DNA of 64,000 nucleotides from CAILZL01 sp050248275 (lineage in GTDB: Bacteria > Pseudomonadota > Gammaproteobacteria > Steroidobacterales > Steroidobacteraceae): NCBI GenBank assembly GCA_050248275.1, contig JBFWSR010000018.1, forward strand, positions 19,420 to 83,419, written 5' to 3'. The notes below the pieces were generated by a model. The model worked only from the letters and a program-made list of their open reading frames with translations. It did no database searches and was not told where the DNA came from. Within the stretch, counting starts at the first letter, position 1. Every line of letters begins with the position of its first letter. Both the position numbers and the translations under genes were made by a program. Positions 45,846-54,756 of the stretch are shown here, piece after piece.

Positions 45846-46160
45846 TCAGGCCCCTTCCTGCATCGCTTCATGCGTGTAGCATTTCTTGGGACAGATTTTC
45901 ATGCAGGCTTCACAGCCGACACAGTTCATCTGGTTGGCAATGGTCATGACTTTCTTTTCATATTCGTCGTCATCGGCATCCACATCGGCGGCCAGGGGAA
46001 TCAGCTCGCCCTCCTCGCTCACGCCAGCCAGCTGCAATACATCGCGGCCACACACCTTGAAGCAGCGACCGCAGCCGATACATTTGTCCTGATTGATGTC
46101 TTTGACGAACTTCGGCGTCCAGCTGCGTCCGTCCGGCATCTTGATCGTGACTACGGCCAT
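45846..46160 (-). CDS. fdxB: nif-specific 2[4Fe-4S] ferredoxin (ferredoxin III, FdxB type)
   Basis: 104 residues with two cluster motifs: C27-x2-C30-x2-C33-x3-C37 (DKCIGCGRCFKVCGRD) and C80-x2-C83-x2-C86-x3-C90 with a further C94 (MNCVGCEACMKICPKKCY). The acidic spacer (ADVDADDDEYEKK) is typical of nif-linked ferredoxin III. Likely electron carrier for nitrogenase or cofactor assembly. Four-base gaps on both sides indicate tight coupling with DUF683 and nifQ. Confidence 0.93.
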   Translation of the reverse strand: MAVVTIKMPDGRSWTPKFVKDINQDKCIGCGRCFKVCGRDVLQLAGVSEEGELIPLAADVDADDDEYEKKVMTIANQMNCVGCEACMKICPKKCYTHEAMQEGA

Positions 46161-46163
46161 GAT

Positions 46164-46370
46164 TCAGCCTCCCGTCGCCGCCAGTTTGGCGCGCGCTTCG
46201 GACAGGCTTTTGTAGGCCTGAAACGCCTGTTCAGCCACTTCCGGAATTTTCTCCCAGCCGGTGGGCAGGTCTTCGGACAGATCGTGCAGATTCATCTTCA
46301 GGTTGGTTGCCTGCGCATTCAGCTTCTTGATCTGCGCCTTGAGCGCTTCAGCGTCTTCCATCTTCATCAC
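46164..46370 (-). CDS. DUF683 (Rop-like, CCE_0567 family) nif-associated small protein
   Basis: 68 residues, almost all helical: KMEDAEALKAQIKKLNAQAT, then LKMNLHDLSEDLPTGWEKIPEVA. Matches the short nif-cluster family that follows nifX/DUF269 in many diazotrophs. Function is not established; a metal-binding helical bundle has been suggested for a relative. Located between DUF269 and the ferredoxin gene. Confidence 0.85.
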   Translation of the reverse strand: MMKMEDAEALKAQIKKLNAQATNLKMNLHDLSEDLPTGWEKIPEVAEQAFQAYKSLSEARAKLAATGG

Positions 46371-46384
46371 CTCTTTGAGAAGGC

Positions 46385-46452
46385 TATGGACTGTGGGCTG
46401 TAGGCCGTGGGTCAGATTCGAATTTCTTCCTACAGCCTACGGTCTACAGCCT
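46385..46452. repeat. short inverted/tandem repeat block between DUF269 and DUF683 genes
   Basis: The 90-base gap holds several copies of GGCTGTAGG-type units: ACTGTGGGCTGTAGGCCGTG on one side and CCTACAGCCTACGGTCTAC on the other, forming an imperfect hairpin. Similar simple units are dispersed in many gammaproteobacterial genomes. No promoter was recognised in it. Confidence 0.55.
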
Positions 46453-46460
46453 TTTCTTCA

Positions 46461-46931
46461 TCAACCGTATTTCGCCACTTCCGGATACTGGTTGATCATC
46501 TCCACGCCTGCAGCGACAAACTTTGCACCCTCTTCGGCCAGTCTGGCCAGGCTGTCGAAACCGAAACGATGCACATCACGCAATTGTTTGTTCACCACGA
46601 TCAGACGCCCGGCGATCAAAATCATGCGACCGAAACCCTCGTGATGCATTTTCATCATCGGCGACACCATGATGCCGGTGGCGCGTTCGATGGACAGGCC
46701 AACCGCGTTGTAGAACAGTTCCAGCCGCCAGATGGTTTCCGGATCGGGATCGCCCATCAGCGGAATCTGCTTGCGGCGTTCCTTGTCGACGATATAAGGA
46801 TCAAGCAACTGCAAGTTGCTCTTGCCATCCCAGGCGCCATGCGTGTCCTGGGCGCGCCATTGCTTGATCAACTCTTTAACAAATGGCGACTCGAGTGGAT
46901 CGGGCGCCAACGCCACCGCTGCCTCAGCCAT
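46461..46931 (-). CDS. NifX-associated nitrogen fixation protein (DUF269)
   Basis: 156 residues from MAEAAVALAPDPLESPFVKE. Core motifs FVKELIKQWRAQDTHGAWDG, YIVDKERRKQIPLMGDPDP, RLELFYNAVGLSIE and FGRMILIAGRLIVVNKQLRD are those of the NifX-associated family found in nearly all Mo-nitrogenase clusters. The ATG at 46931 is chosen because it overlaps the nifX stop in ATGGCTGA and is preceded by GAGGTGGGAC. Probable role in FeMo-co assembly or transfer. Confidence 0.93.
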   Translation of the reverse strand: MAEAAVALAPDPLESPFVKELIKQWRAQDTHGAWDGKSNLQLLDPYIVDKERRKQIPLMGDPDPETIWRLELFYNAVGLSIERATGIMVSPMMKMHHEGFGRMILIAGRLIVVNKQLRDVHRFGFDSLARLAEEGAKFVAAGVEMINQYPEVAKYG

Positions 46932-47337
46932 GTCCCACCTCTTCATCTTCAAAACTCATGACGCGCTCCCGCCCTTTCATCAATGCCTTGCGCAGCCAGG
47001 GTGGCGGCGTACCTTTGAGCACGCCCTGCAACTTATCGAGAATGTCGATGATGTCTTCCGGCTGCGCCACTTTCACCGGATGAATGTTCTTGGCGACGAC
47101 ACGCGCCGCACCCGATCCGCCAATGGCCGCCACATACAGGATGGCGCAGTCGGCGATGGCATCCAGCTTGGGCGACAATTTGTCTTCGTTGCCGTCCTCC
47201 TGCAGATCGCCGGAGAATTGCACGGCTTCCACAAATTGATGGCCCTCGGGCGAGATCTCGTAGATCGCGATGTTCTTCGCCCAACCGAAATGCGCATCGA
47301 CGCGTTTCAAATCCTGGGTAGCGAACGCGACTTTCAT
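46924..47337 (-). CDS. nifX: FeMo cofactor carrier protein NifX
   Basis: 137 residues from MKVAFATQDLKRVDAHFGWA. Dinitrogenase-cofactor-binding fold (NifX/NafY/NifB C-terminal type) with HFGWAKNIAIYEIS, then DCAILYVAAIGGSGAARVV. Holds NifB-co or VK-cluster between NifB and NifEN. GAGGAGTACGAGGT before the ATG is a good ribosome site; the frame upstream is open only by chance. Overlaps DUF269 by eight bases and follows nifN by 22. Confidence 0.94.
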   Translation of the reverse strand: MKVAFATQDLKRVDAHFGWAKNIAIYEISPEGHQFVEAVQFSGDLQEDGNEDKLSPKLDAIADCAILYVAAIGGSGAARVVAKNIHPVKVAQPEDIIDILDKLQGVLKGTPPPWLRKALMKGRERVMSFEDEEVGHG

Positions 47338-47359
47338 ACCTCGTACTCCTCGTTGTGAT

Positions 47360-48736
47360 TCAACTAAGCGGAGTCGCCGCAACACTTTCACGGGTCGTCT
47401 CCGGCAATGCCCAGCTGTCCGGCCCCGCCTCATGCGGATGCGCCAGAAAAATGTTGCCGATCTCGAACAGAAACTCTTTGGTGCCCCGATAACCCACCGT
47501 GGTTTTGTGACCGGCGCCCAGCCGATCGAACATCGGCAGACCGGCACGGTGCAATGGCACCTGCAGACGCTCCGCAGCCTGACGGCCATGTGAATGCGTA
47601 ATCATCAGATCGCAACCGCCATCGCATGATCGGGCAAGACTTTCCAGATCTTCCAGATCGCCAATCAGCACTTCATCCAGCGGCAACTGCTCCAGCAACG
47701 GCGATTGCGTGGTGGTCACTGCGCCACGAATGCCGGCACCCAGTTCATGCAGGCTCATGCTCAGTGCATAAAGCAGATCCGGTTCAGCGCCAATGACGAT
47801 CTGCTTGCCGCCAATGAAAAAATGCGCATCCAGCATCGCGTCCTGCAGTTGACTGCGCTGCCGTCGATACTTGCCCGGTACGGGCGTGCCGGAAATGCGC
47901 GCCAGCTCGGTCAGGAAACGATCATTCGCTTCCAGGCCGGTGAGACGCTCGAACAGCAAATAAGGCACATTGGTTTTTTCCTGCAGCGCTTCGGCGCAGG
48001 GACGCATCTGCTCGCCGACGGCCAGTGTCACCACGGAATTACCCATGCCGCACGCCTGTGCCAACGTGGCGCCGCCCATGGTGGTGGGACTGAACTCATC
48101 CGACATGTGACCATCGAGCGAACCTGACACATCCGGCAGGAAAATCGGTTTGAGACCGAATGCCTCGATCATCTCGCGCACTTCTTCCACATCGCCCGGC
48201 GTCAGATGACAGCCCGGCAAGACATTCACCTGTCGAGCATCCGGCATCATCGTGGTGGGCTCAACCAGGGCTTCAATCAGAGCCTGTGTGGCCTTGGCCC
48301 AGCCATCCTGAAAGGCGCCCAGATAATCCGGCGTCGAGACGTACACCAAGGCCGTATCATTGACTTCGGGATGTTTCTGTTTAATCAACGTCAGGTAGGC
48401 ACCGACATCGTCCCCCTTGGTCTCGGTCAGGCCGGTCGAGCAAATCGCAATCAGATCGGGTTTGGCGCGTGTACGGATATTCAGCACGGCCTTCTCGACA
48501 TTGTCGTAGCCGCCCATGATGGTGGTGGCTTCATTCATCGCCGTGGTCTGCAAGGGAATCGCTTCGCGGAAATGCCGCACCAGCAGCACCAGACCAAACG
48601 ACGTACAGCCCTGCGAACCATGCATCACCGGCATGCAGCGGTTCATGCCCAGAAAGGCATAACTCGCACCCAGCGGCTGGCTCATCTTGAGCGGATTGAC
48701 CGCCGCGGCCTTGTGCTGGGTCTTGACCTTAGCCAC
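47360..48736 (-). CDS. nifN: nitrogenase cofactor scaffold subunit NifN
   Basis: 458 residues, NifK-like. NPLKMSQPLGASYAFLGMNR starts the scaffold domain, followed by VMHGSQGCTSFGLVLLVRHF (P-cluster-position Cys), ICSTGLTETKGDDVGAYL, and LPGCHLTPGDVEEVREMI. Forms the NifE2N2 scaffold on which FeMo-co is completed. Length and motifs are normal. Separated from nifE by about 70 bases. Confidence 0.96.
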   Translation of the reverse strand: MAKVKTQHKAAAVNPLKMSQPLGASYAFLGMNRCMPVMHGSQGCTSFGLVLLVRHFREAIPLQTTAMNEATTIMGGYDNVEKAVLNIRTRAKPDLIAICSTGLTETKGDDVGAYLTLIKQKHPEVNDTALVYVSTPDYLGAFQDGWAKATQALIEALVEPTTMMPDARQVNVLPGCHLTPGDVEEVREMIEAFGLKPIFLPDVSGSLDGHMSDEFSPTTMGGATLAQACGMGNSVVTLAVGEQMRPCAEALQEKTNVPYLLFERLTGLEANDRFLTELARISGTPVPGKYRRQRSQLQDAMLDAHFFIGGKQIVIGAEPDLLYALSMSLHELGAGIRGAVTTTQSPLLEQLPLDEVLIGDLEDLESLARSCDGGCDLMITHSHGRQAAERLQVPLHRAGLPMFDRLGAGHKTTVGYRGTKEFLFEIGNIFLAHPHEAGPDSWALPETTRESVAATPLS

Positions 48737-48804
48737 TGCACACCGCCTGCGCAGGCTCAGGTCGGATTAGGCGCATGGCCCAGCCTGCAGCTGAATGCTT
48801 GCTT

Positions 48805-50226
48805 CTAGTACGCACCGGCCATCTCCGGCAGCAGTGATGTCACACTGGATTCCCACGGCGCGGGCTTGCGCACCTGTTCCCATACCGGATTCGACAGCGT
48901 CTTGTCGATCTCATGCACCAGCTGCACCATGCCTTCGTAACCGGCATAGGCGTAATGCCGTTCCTGATTGATGTCCAGCCAGGGCATCCTGGCTTTCAAT
49001 GCGACGAACTGCGAACGGCCGCCTGACAGCATGATGTCGGCGCGCGCCTCCTTCAGCATCTTGTACATTTCGCGCGGCGTCATGTCGTCGATCATGTGCG
49101 CTTCCTCGCCCATGATCTCCTTGATGCGGTCCTTGTCTTCCTTGGTGGATTTCTTGACGCTGGTGCCGACGATTTCCATGCCGGCTTCCTGCAACGCCGC
49201 CACCACCGACCAGGACTTCACGCCGCCGGTGATCAACAACACTTTCTTGCCCTTCAGGCGCTGCTTGTAAGGTTCAATGCGCGCCCAGGCGCGTGCTTCC
49301 TCGGCGGCAATCAGACGTTCGGTACGACCAATGATGTCATCCGGCGCGTCCTGCTGTACCAGCAGACGCGCAATCTCGCGCAGGCTGTCCGACATGTCGC
49401 CAATGCCATAGAACGAACCTTCGAAAAACGGAATCTGATAACGCTCTTCCATCTTGCGGGCGATATTGATCATCGCCTTGGAGCACACCATCATCGCCGC
49501 CCTGGCGCGATGCGAAGCCGCCACTTCATGATATTTCGCATCGCCGCTGATGCAGGACAGCACGCGCACGCCCATGGCATCCAGCAGCGGTTTCACCTGC
49601 CACAATTCGCCTGACAGGTTGTATTCGCCGATGATGTTGATGTCGTAAGGCGTGGTGTACTCAGGCTCCTGCGTGCCAATCACGTAATCGAGCAGCGCTT
49701 CACCACCCAGTTTGTTGCCCAGATTCTTCACGCCGGCGAATCCCGGCGAATTCACCGGAATCACCGGCTTGTTGAATTTCTGGCTGGCCGCCTTGCATAC
49801 CGCTTCGACATCATCGCCGATCAAGGCGGTCACACAGGTTTGATAGACAAATACAGCCGGCGGATCGTACTTGTCGATGATTTCCTTCACCGCCTTGTAC
49901 AGACGCTTTTCGCCGCCATACACCACATCCAGTTCGGTAATGTCGGTGGTGAAGCCGGTACGATAGGTGGAGACGCTGGAAGACAGGGCATGGCGGTTGT
50001 CCCAGGAGTTGCCTTCGCAGGCAATCGGCCCATGCACCAAGTGCGCCACATCGACGATGGGCTGCAAGGCGATCTTCGCTCCGTCAAACGCACAGCCGCC
50101 CGCAGCCGCGCCTGGGGAGAGCTGCTTGGTGCAGCCCTTCTTGCGTTCCTTGTCCGTTTTTCCCTGGTTTTTGCCGCAAGCCGGTTCCTCGAACACTTCT
50201 TGCAATTTGCTTGAAAGCGAACTCAT
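48805..50226 (-). CDS. nifE: nitrogenase cofactor scaffold subunit NifE
   Basis: 473 residues from MSSLSSKLQEVFEEPACGKN. Motifs: basic segment with KKGCTKQLSPGAAAGGCAFD, HLVHGPIACEGNSWDNR, VYQTCVTALIGDDVEAVCK, and ADIMLSGGRSQFVALKARMP. ATG 50226 has GGAGG 7-11 bases upstream; the frame is open further but out of family. Pairs with NifN. The 110-base gap to nifK holds a perfect hairpin. Confidence 0.96.
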   Translation of the reverse strand: MSSLSSKLQEVFEEPACGKNQGKTDKERKKGCTKQLSPGAAAGGCAFDGAKIALQPIVDVAHLVHGPIACEGNSWDNRHALSSSVSTYRTGFTTDITELDVVYGGEKRLYKAVKEIIDKYDPPAVFVYQTCVTALIGDDVEAVCKAASQKFNKPVIPVNSPGFAGVKNLGNKLGGEALLDYVIGTQEPEYTTPYDINIIGEYNLSGELWQVKPLLDAMGVRVLSCISGDAKYHEVAASHRARAAMMVCSKAMINIARKMEERYQIPFFEGSFYGIGDMSDSLREIARLLVQQDAPDDIIGRTERLIAAEEARAWARIEPYKQRLKGKKVLLITGGVKSWSVVAALQEAGMEIVGTSVKKSTKEDKDRIKEIMGEEAHMIDDMTPREMYKMLKEARADIMLSGGRSQFVALKARMPWLDINQERHYAYAGYEGMVQLVHEIDKTLSNPVWEQVRKPAPWESSVTSLLPEMAGAY

Positions 50227-50295
50227 GCCGTGCCTCCAAAGAGTGGCCACCCCTGGCCGAGCTGTACCACAGAGAAACTCTTTCAACTGGCCTTG

Positions 50296-50325
50296 ACACA
50301 GGGAGCGACATATCGCTCCCTGTGT
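50296..50325. other. 13-bp perfect hairpin between nifK and nifE
   Basis: ACACAGGGAGCGA / TCGCTCCCTGTGT with a 4-base loop, ten bases past the nifK stop on the minus strand. No T run follows, so it is more likely an mRNA 3'-end stabiliser or processing element than a strong terminator. Confidence 0.7.
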
Positions 50326-50335
50326 ATTTCCGGAA

Positions 50336-51895
50336 TCAGCGAATGATGTCGAAGCTGAAATCGGTCTTGGCCGGCACGTTGGTGTTCCTGTCGATCTCGT
50401 CAAATATCTTGTCGAGGATCCACACCAGCACATTCATCGCACCTTGATAACCCCACACCGGATAGCGGTGATGGTGATGGCGATCGAATACCGGGAAACC
50501 AATGCGGATCAGCGGCGTGCCGGTATCGCGCTCCAGATATTTGCCGTAGGTATTGCCGATCAGGAAGTCCACCGGGTCGGTGAACAACAAAGAACGCATG
50601 TGCCACAGATCCTTGCCGGCATACACATGACAGTTCTTGCCGAACGGCGAGCTGTCCAGCAATGCCTGTACTTTCTCCGCCCAGTCCTTGTTGCCGTTGG
50701 TGGCCAGGATATGCGTCGGTTCAGCGCCGATTTCCAGCAGGAAACCCGCCAGCCCCAGGCACAGATCCGGATCGCCGTAGATGGCGAACTTCTTGCCATG
50801 GATGTGCGCGCTGGAATCCGCCATGGCATCCACCACACGGCCGCGTTCCCTGGCCAGTTCTTCAGGAATCGCCTTGCCGGTGAGACGCGACACTTCCATC
50901 AGGAACTTGTCGGTCGCCGCCACACCCACGGGATGATTGAACGACACCACTTCCTGACCATGATTGGCGATCAGCGGCAGGGTCTTCTCCGTGCAGTATT
51001 GCTGCATGGAGATGGTGGCTTTGGCATGCAGCGCATTAGCCGCTTCCTCCAGCGTCGTGCCGCCGTCATACATGCGGAACTCGCCATCGGTCGGCGTATC
51101 CCAGACATCGCTGCTGTCGCCGAGGATGGTGTACTCGACACCCATCATATTGAAGATGCGCTTCACTTCGCGCAGGTTGCCGACCGTATAACCGTCGAAC
51201 CCGCCGATGAAGTTGATCTTGTCATTGGCGACGCGTTCCAGCTTCGGGACGGTGCCGGCCTTGCCATCCCAGAAGTGCTCCAGAATGCCTTTCATCACAT
51301 TGTCGTAGCCGGTGACATGGCTGCCCACGAAAGCCGGCGTATGCGCGAACGGCACATCGAACTCGGCCGGCACGGAACCCTTTTCCTTGGCGGTCTTGAT
51401 GAAGGCGTTCAGATCGTCGCCGATCACTTCCGCCATGCAGGTAGTGGAGACGGAGATCATCTTCGGCTTGTACAGACTGTAGGCATTGGCCAGGCCGTCG
51501 ATCATGTTGTTCAGGCCGCCGAATACGGCAGCGTCTTCGGTCATGGATGAAGACACGCAGGAGCTGGGCTCTTTGAAATGTCGCGAAAAATGGCTGCGGT
51601 AATAGGCAACGCAACCCTGCGAACCGTGCACGAATGGCAGCGTGCTCTCGAAACCCACCGCAGCAAACACCGCGCCCAATGGCTGGCAGGCCTTGGCTGG
51701 ATTGACGGTCAGAGCTTCGCGGGCAAAATTCTTTTCGCGGTATTCGGGTGTCTTCAGCCACTCCCGCACCCGCTCAACTTCGATCTCCGCCACCGGATTT
51801 TCGAAGTTCTTTTTCTTGTTCTCGAGCATCTCCTTGTATTCCGGTTGACGGAACAGATCGAAGTGGTCGAGTACGTGAGTAGCGCTCTGAGTCAT
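50336..51895 (-). CDS. nifK: nitrogenase MoFe protein beta subunit NifK
   Basis: 519 residues from MTQSATHVLDHFDLFRQPEY. P-cluster region ACQPLGAVFAAVGFESTLPF and HGSQGCVAYYRSHFSRHF, conserved SVSTTCMAEVIGDDLNAFI, and RIGFPVFDRHHHHRYPVWGY near the C-terminus. Forms the alpha2beta2 dinitrogenase with NifD. GAGAGGAAATTTTT before the ATG is a reasonable ribosome site. The long 117-base gap to nifD contains a REP-like element. Confidence 0.98.
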   Translation of the reverse strand: MTQSATHVLDHFDLFRQPEYKEMLENKKKNFENPVAEIEVERVREWLKTPEYREKNFAREALTVNPAKACQPLGAVFAAVGFESTLPFVHGSQGCVAYYRSHFSRHFKEPSSCVSSSMTEDAAVFGGLNNMIDGLANAYSLYKPKMISVSTTCMAEVIGDDLNAFIKTAKEKGSVPAEFDVPFAHTPAFVGSHVTGYDNVMKGILEHFWDGKAGTVPKLERVANDKINFIGGFDGYTVGNLREVKRIFNMMGVEYTILGDSSDVWDTPTDGEFRMYDGGTTLEEAANALHAKATISMQQYCTEKTLPLIANHGQEVVSFNHPVGVAATDKFLMEVSRLTGKAIPEELARERGRVVDAMADSSAHIHGKKFAIYGDPDLCLGLAGFLLEIGAEPTHILATNGNKDWAEKVQALLDSSPFGKNCHVYAGKDLWHMRSLLFTDPVDFLIGNTYGKYLERDTGTPLIRIGFPVFDRHHHHRYPVWGYQGAMNVLVWILDKIFDEIDRNTNVPAKTDFSFDIIR

Positions 51896-51922
51896 AAAAA
51901 TTTCCTCTCTATACAGTTCTGT

Positions 51923-52001
51923 GTAGGGTGGGTTAAGCGGCTTTTCGCCGTAACCCACCGTCTTTTCGGACGGCGGATTACGCTGTGCTAATCCGCCCTA
52001 C
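51923..52001. repeat. REP-like double hairpin in the nifD-nifK gap
   Basis: Two hairpins in tandem: GTAGGGTGGGTTAAGCGG...CCGTAACCCACC and GGCGGATTACGC...GCTAATCCGCCCTAC, with outer ends GTAGGG/CCCTAC inverted. Units with GTGGGTTA and GCGGATTA are dispersed repeats in many Gammaproteobacteria. It lies between two genes whose products are needed in equal amounts. Confidence 0.75.
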
Positions 52002-52012
52002 GTCGATGCCTC

Positions 52013-53506
52013 TCAAGCCTTCGCAGATTCATCCTTAGTCGCGGTCTTCCACGGTGTCTTGGTCAGCGCCCACACCGGCGAATTGATCGCCATGTCCATG
52101 TCGCGAGCGAAGATTGCGAAGCCGTCGTAGCCGTGATACGGGCCGGAGTAATCCCAGGAGTGCATCTGCCGGAACGGCACGCCCATCTTCTGGAACACGT
52201 ACTTTTCCTTGATGCCGGAACCGACCAGATCGGGCTGTACCTTCTCGACGAACTTCTCGAACTCGTAGCCGGTCACGTCGTCATAGATCAACGTACCATC
52301 CTTGACGTAATGAGTGGTGCGTTGATAGTCGTCGTTGTGGCCGAACTCGTAGCCCGTGCCGACGATTTCCATGCCCAGGTCTTCATAGGCGCCGATCACG
52401 TGACGCGGACGCAGACCGCCCACGAACAGCATGACTTTCTTGCCGGCCAGACGCGGCTTGTACTTGTCGATGACGGCCTGCATCAGCGGCTTGTACTTGG
52501 CAATGACGCGCTCTGCGCCCTCCTTGATCTTGTCGTCGAAATGACCGGCAATGCGGCGCAGCGATTCCTCGATCTTGGTCGGGCCGAAAAAGTTGTATTC
52601 CACCCATGGAATTCCGTACTTCTCTTCCATGTGGCGCGAGATGTAATTCATCGAGCGATAGCAGTGCAGCACATTGAGCTTCGCCTTGGGCGTTGCTTCC
52701 AGCTCCGCGATGCTGCCGTCGCCGGACCATTGCGCGATCACGCGCAGGCCCATTTCTTCCAGCAGGATGCGTGACGACCAGGCATCGCCACCGATGTTGT
52801 AGTCGCCGATGATGGCCACGTCATAGGGCGTGCCGACAAAATCCGAGGTCTTGCCTTCCTGCTTGTCGAACACCCAGTCGCGCACCGTATCGTTGGCGAT
52901 GTGATGACCCAGCGATTGACTGACGCCGCGAAACCCTTCACAGCGCACTGGCACAATGGTCTTGTCGCCGTATTCCTTCGACTTGGCTTTCGACACCGCT
53001 TCGATGTCGTCGCCGATCAGGCCGATCGGACATTCGGACTGCACGGTGATGCCCTTGTTCAGGGGAAACAGATCCTGGATCTCATCCATGATTTTGGCCA
53101 GCTTCTTGTCGCCGCCGAACACGATGTCCTTTTCCTGGAAATCGGAAGTGAATTGCATGGTCACGAACGTATCCACACCGGTGGTGCCGATGTAGTAGTT
53201 ACGGCGCGCAGCCCAGGAATACTGGCCGCAGCCCACCGGACCGTGACTGATATGGATCATGTCCTTGATCGGACCCCACACCACGCCCTTGGAGCCGGCG
53301 TAAGCACAGCCGCGAATGGTCATCACGCCCGGAATGGACTTGATGTTGGACTTGACCCCGCAATCAGGCTTGCCTTCCTCAAACGTACCGAGATGTTTGG
53401 CGCGACGCTTGGCATACTTTTCCGGATACGCTTCCAGCACTTCATTGATGAGTTGCTTGTTGCGCGTCTTGGTGTCTTCCAGCTGTGCTGCTGTGCTTAA
53501 GCTCAT
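52013..53506 (-). CDS. nifD: nitrogenase MoFe protein alpha subunit NifD
   Basis: 497 residues from MSLSTAAQLEDTKTRNKQLI. P-cluster ligands in KPDCGVKSNIKSIPG, RGCAYAGSKG and HGPVGCGQYSW; QSECPIGLIGDDIEAV; FeMo-co Cys in VAIIGDYNIGGD-type region; and homocitrate/His-ligand region RQMHSWDYSGPYHGYDGF. All key residues seem present. Length is normal. It follows nifH after 58 bases that contain a strong hairpin. Confidence 0.98.
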   Translation of the reverse strand: MSLSTAAQLEDTKTRNKQLINEVLEAYPEKYAKRRAKHLGTFEEGKPDCGVKSNIKSIPGVMTIRGCAYAGSKGVVWGPIKDMIHISHGPVGCGQYSWAARRNYYIGTTGVDTFVTMQFTSDFQEKDIVFGGDKKLAKIMDEIQDLFPLNKGITVQSECPIGLIGDDIEAVSKAKSKEYGDKTIVPVRCEGFRGVSQSLGHHIANDTVRDWVFDKQEGKTSDFVGTPYDVAIIGDYNIGGDAWSSRILLEEMGLRVIAQWSGDGSIAELEATPKAKLNVLHCYRSMNYISRHMEEKYGIPWVEYNFFGPTKIEESLRRIAGHFDDKIKEGAERVIAKYKPLMQAVIDKYKPRLAGKKVMLFVGGLRPRHVIGAYEDLGMEIVGTGYEFGHNDDYQRTTHYVKDGTLIYDDVTGYEFEKFVEKVQPDLVGSGIKEKYVFQKMGVPFRQMHSWDYSGPYHGYDGFAIFARDMDMAINSPVWALTKTPWKTATKDESAKA

Positions 53507-53529
53507 ATTGATACCTCTTCTCTTGAAGT

Positions 53530-53554
53530 CCCCTCTCCCCTGGCGGGAGAGGGG
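53530..53554. other. 10-bp perfect hairpin between nifH and nifD
   Basis: CCCCTCTCCC / GGGAGAGGGG with a 5-base loop, without a T run. In other diazotrophs hairpins at this place stabilise the nifH part of the mRNA so that NifH is made in excess. Also just upstream of the nifD start, where GAGAAGAGG on the minus strand offers the ribosome site. Confidence 0.7.
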
Positions 53555-53564
53555 TTGATCACAC

Positions 53565-54467
53565 TCAAGCCGCCGACGCAGCTGCTTCAGCTGCCAGCTC
53601 TGCGGCACTCTTGCCGACCAGCGATTCATCGACCTGCTTCATGATGCCGTGCTGCATCAGCATGTCTTCCAGCTCGTCCATGGTGATGGGCGTCGGGATG
53701 ATGCCCTGACCGGCATTGGCGTGAATCTTGGTCGCCAGCTGACGATACTCGTCGGCCTGCTTCGAATCCGGCGCATATTCCATCACCGTCATGCGACGCA
53801 GTTCGGCGTGCTGCACGATGTTGTCGCGCGGCACGAAGTGGATCAGCTTGGTGCCCAGCTTGGCAGCCAGCGCTTCAGCCAGTTCCAGTTCCTTGTCGGT
53901 TTGACGTTCATTGCACACCAATGCGCCCAGACGCACGCCACCGGAGTTGGCGTACTTCAGGATGCCCTTGGAAATGTTGTTGGCCGCATACATGGCCATC
54001 ATTTCGCCGGACATGACGATGTAGATTTCCTGGGCCTTGTTCTCGCGAATGGGCATGGCGAAACCGCCGCACACCACGTCGCCCAGCACGTCGTAGGACA
54101 CATAGTCCACGCCGTCATAAGCGCCGTTTTCTTCCAGGAAGTTGATGGATGTGATCACGCCGCGGCCGGCGCAGCCGACGCCCGGTTCAGGACCACCCGA
54201 TTCCACGCAGCGGATGTCCTTGTAGCCAATCTTCATCACGTCATCGAGCTCCAGATCCTCGACGCTGCCGGCGGCAGCAGCGAGGCTCAGGATGGTGTCC
54301 TGAGCTTTGGCGTGCAGGATCAGACGGGTGGAATCGGCCTTGGGATCGCAACCGACGATCAGGATTTTCTGACCGAGATCGGCGAGTGCCGCGAGAGTGT
54401 TTTGCGAAGTGGTGGATTTACCGATGCCACCCTTGCCGTAGAAAGCGATTTGACGCAGAGCTGCCAT
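53565..54467 (-). CDS. nifH: nitrogenase iron protein (dinitrogenase reductase) NifH
   Basis: 300 residues. P-loop YGKGGIGKSTTSQN at 10-23; [4Fe-4S] ligands Cys99 in PGVGCAGRG and the later Cys in VCGGFAMPIR; Arg102 in GCAGRG is the residue ADP-ribosylated by DraT in organisms that have it. Switch motif DVLGDVVCGGF. Ala-rich C-terminal tail (SAAELAAEAAASAA). GAAGGAGACTTC precedes the ATG. Transcription is from the -24/-12 site about 160 bases upstream. Confidence 0.99.
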   Translation of the reverse strand: MAALRQIAFYGKGGIGKSTTSQNTLAALADLGQKILIVGCDPKADSTRLILHAKAQDTILSLAAAAGSVEDLELDDVMKIGYKDIRCVESGGPEPGVGCAGRGVITSINFLEENGAYDGVDYVSYDVLGDVVCGGFAMPIRENKAQEIYIVMSGEMMAMYAANNISKGILKYANSGGVRLGALVCNERQTDKELELAEALAAKLGTKLIHFVPRDNIVQHAELRRMTVMEYAPDSKQADEYRQLATKIHANAGQGIIPTPITMDELEDMLMQHGIMKQVDESLVGKSAAELAAEAAASAA

Positions 54468-54625
54468 TTGAAGTCTCCTTCGTAATCGAAACTGTTTGAA
54501 GCGGTGGCTGACACGCGCTTCGTACCGTTAACCAAAAATTCCGCCGCAGGTTGTAAAACGTTAGCCTTTGCTCTTGTTCGGATTGGCGTCACATCCCACA
54601 TCCACTCGCCGCTCGGGATGGATAA

Positions 54626-54641
54626 AGCAAAGCGCGTGCCA
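54626..54641 (-). promoter_or_regulatory. sigma-54 (-24/-12) promoter of nifH
   Basis: Minus strand reads TGGCACGCGCTTTGCT, an exact match to TGGCAC-G-N4-TTGC-W with GG and GC ten bases apart. Predicted start near 54615, giving a leader of about 150 bases to nifH. A NifA-type site lies about 100 bases upstream. Confidence 0.92.
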
Positions 54642-54740
54642 GCCGTGCCGGATGTGCAAAAAAGGCTGTTTTTACCGAATAAAATTCACAAGGCGCGCGC
54701 CGCCCCAGGCATGTCCAGAACCCGACATTGGTCCTGTTTC

Positions 54741-54756
54741 TGTCTGGAACGGAACA
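54741..54756 (-). promoter_or_regulatory. NifA-type upstream activator site for nifH
   Basis: TGT-N10-ACA (TGTCTGGAACGGAACA), flanked so that GTCTG...CAGAC extends the dyad. It is about 100 bases upstream of the -24 element, the usual NifA distance. It lies in the 650-base divergent gap and could also serve the rightward unit. Confidence 0.85.
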
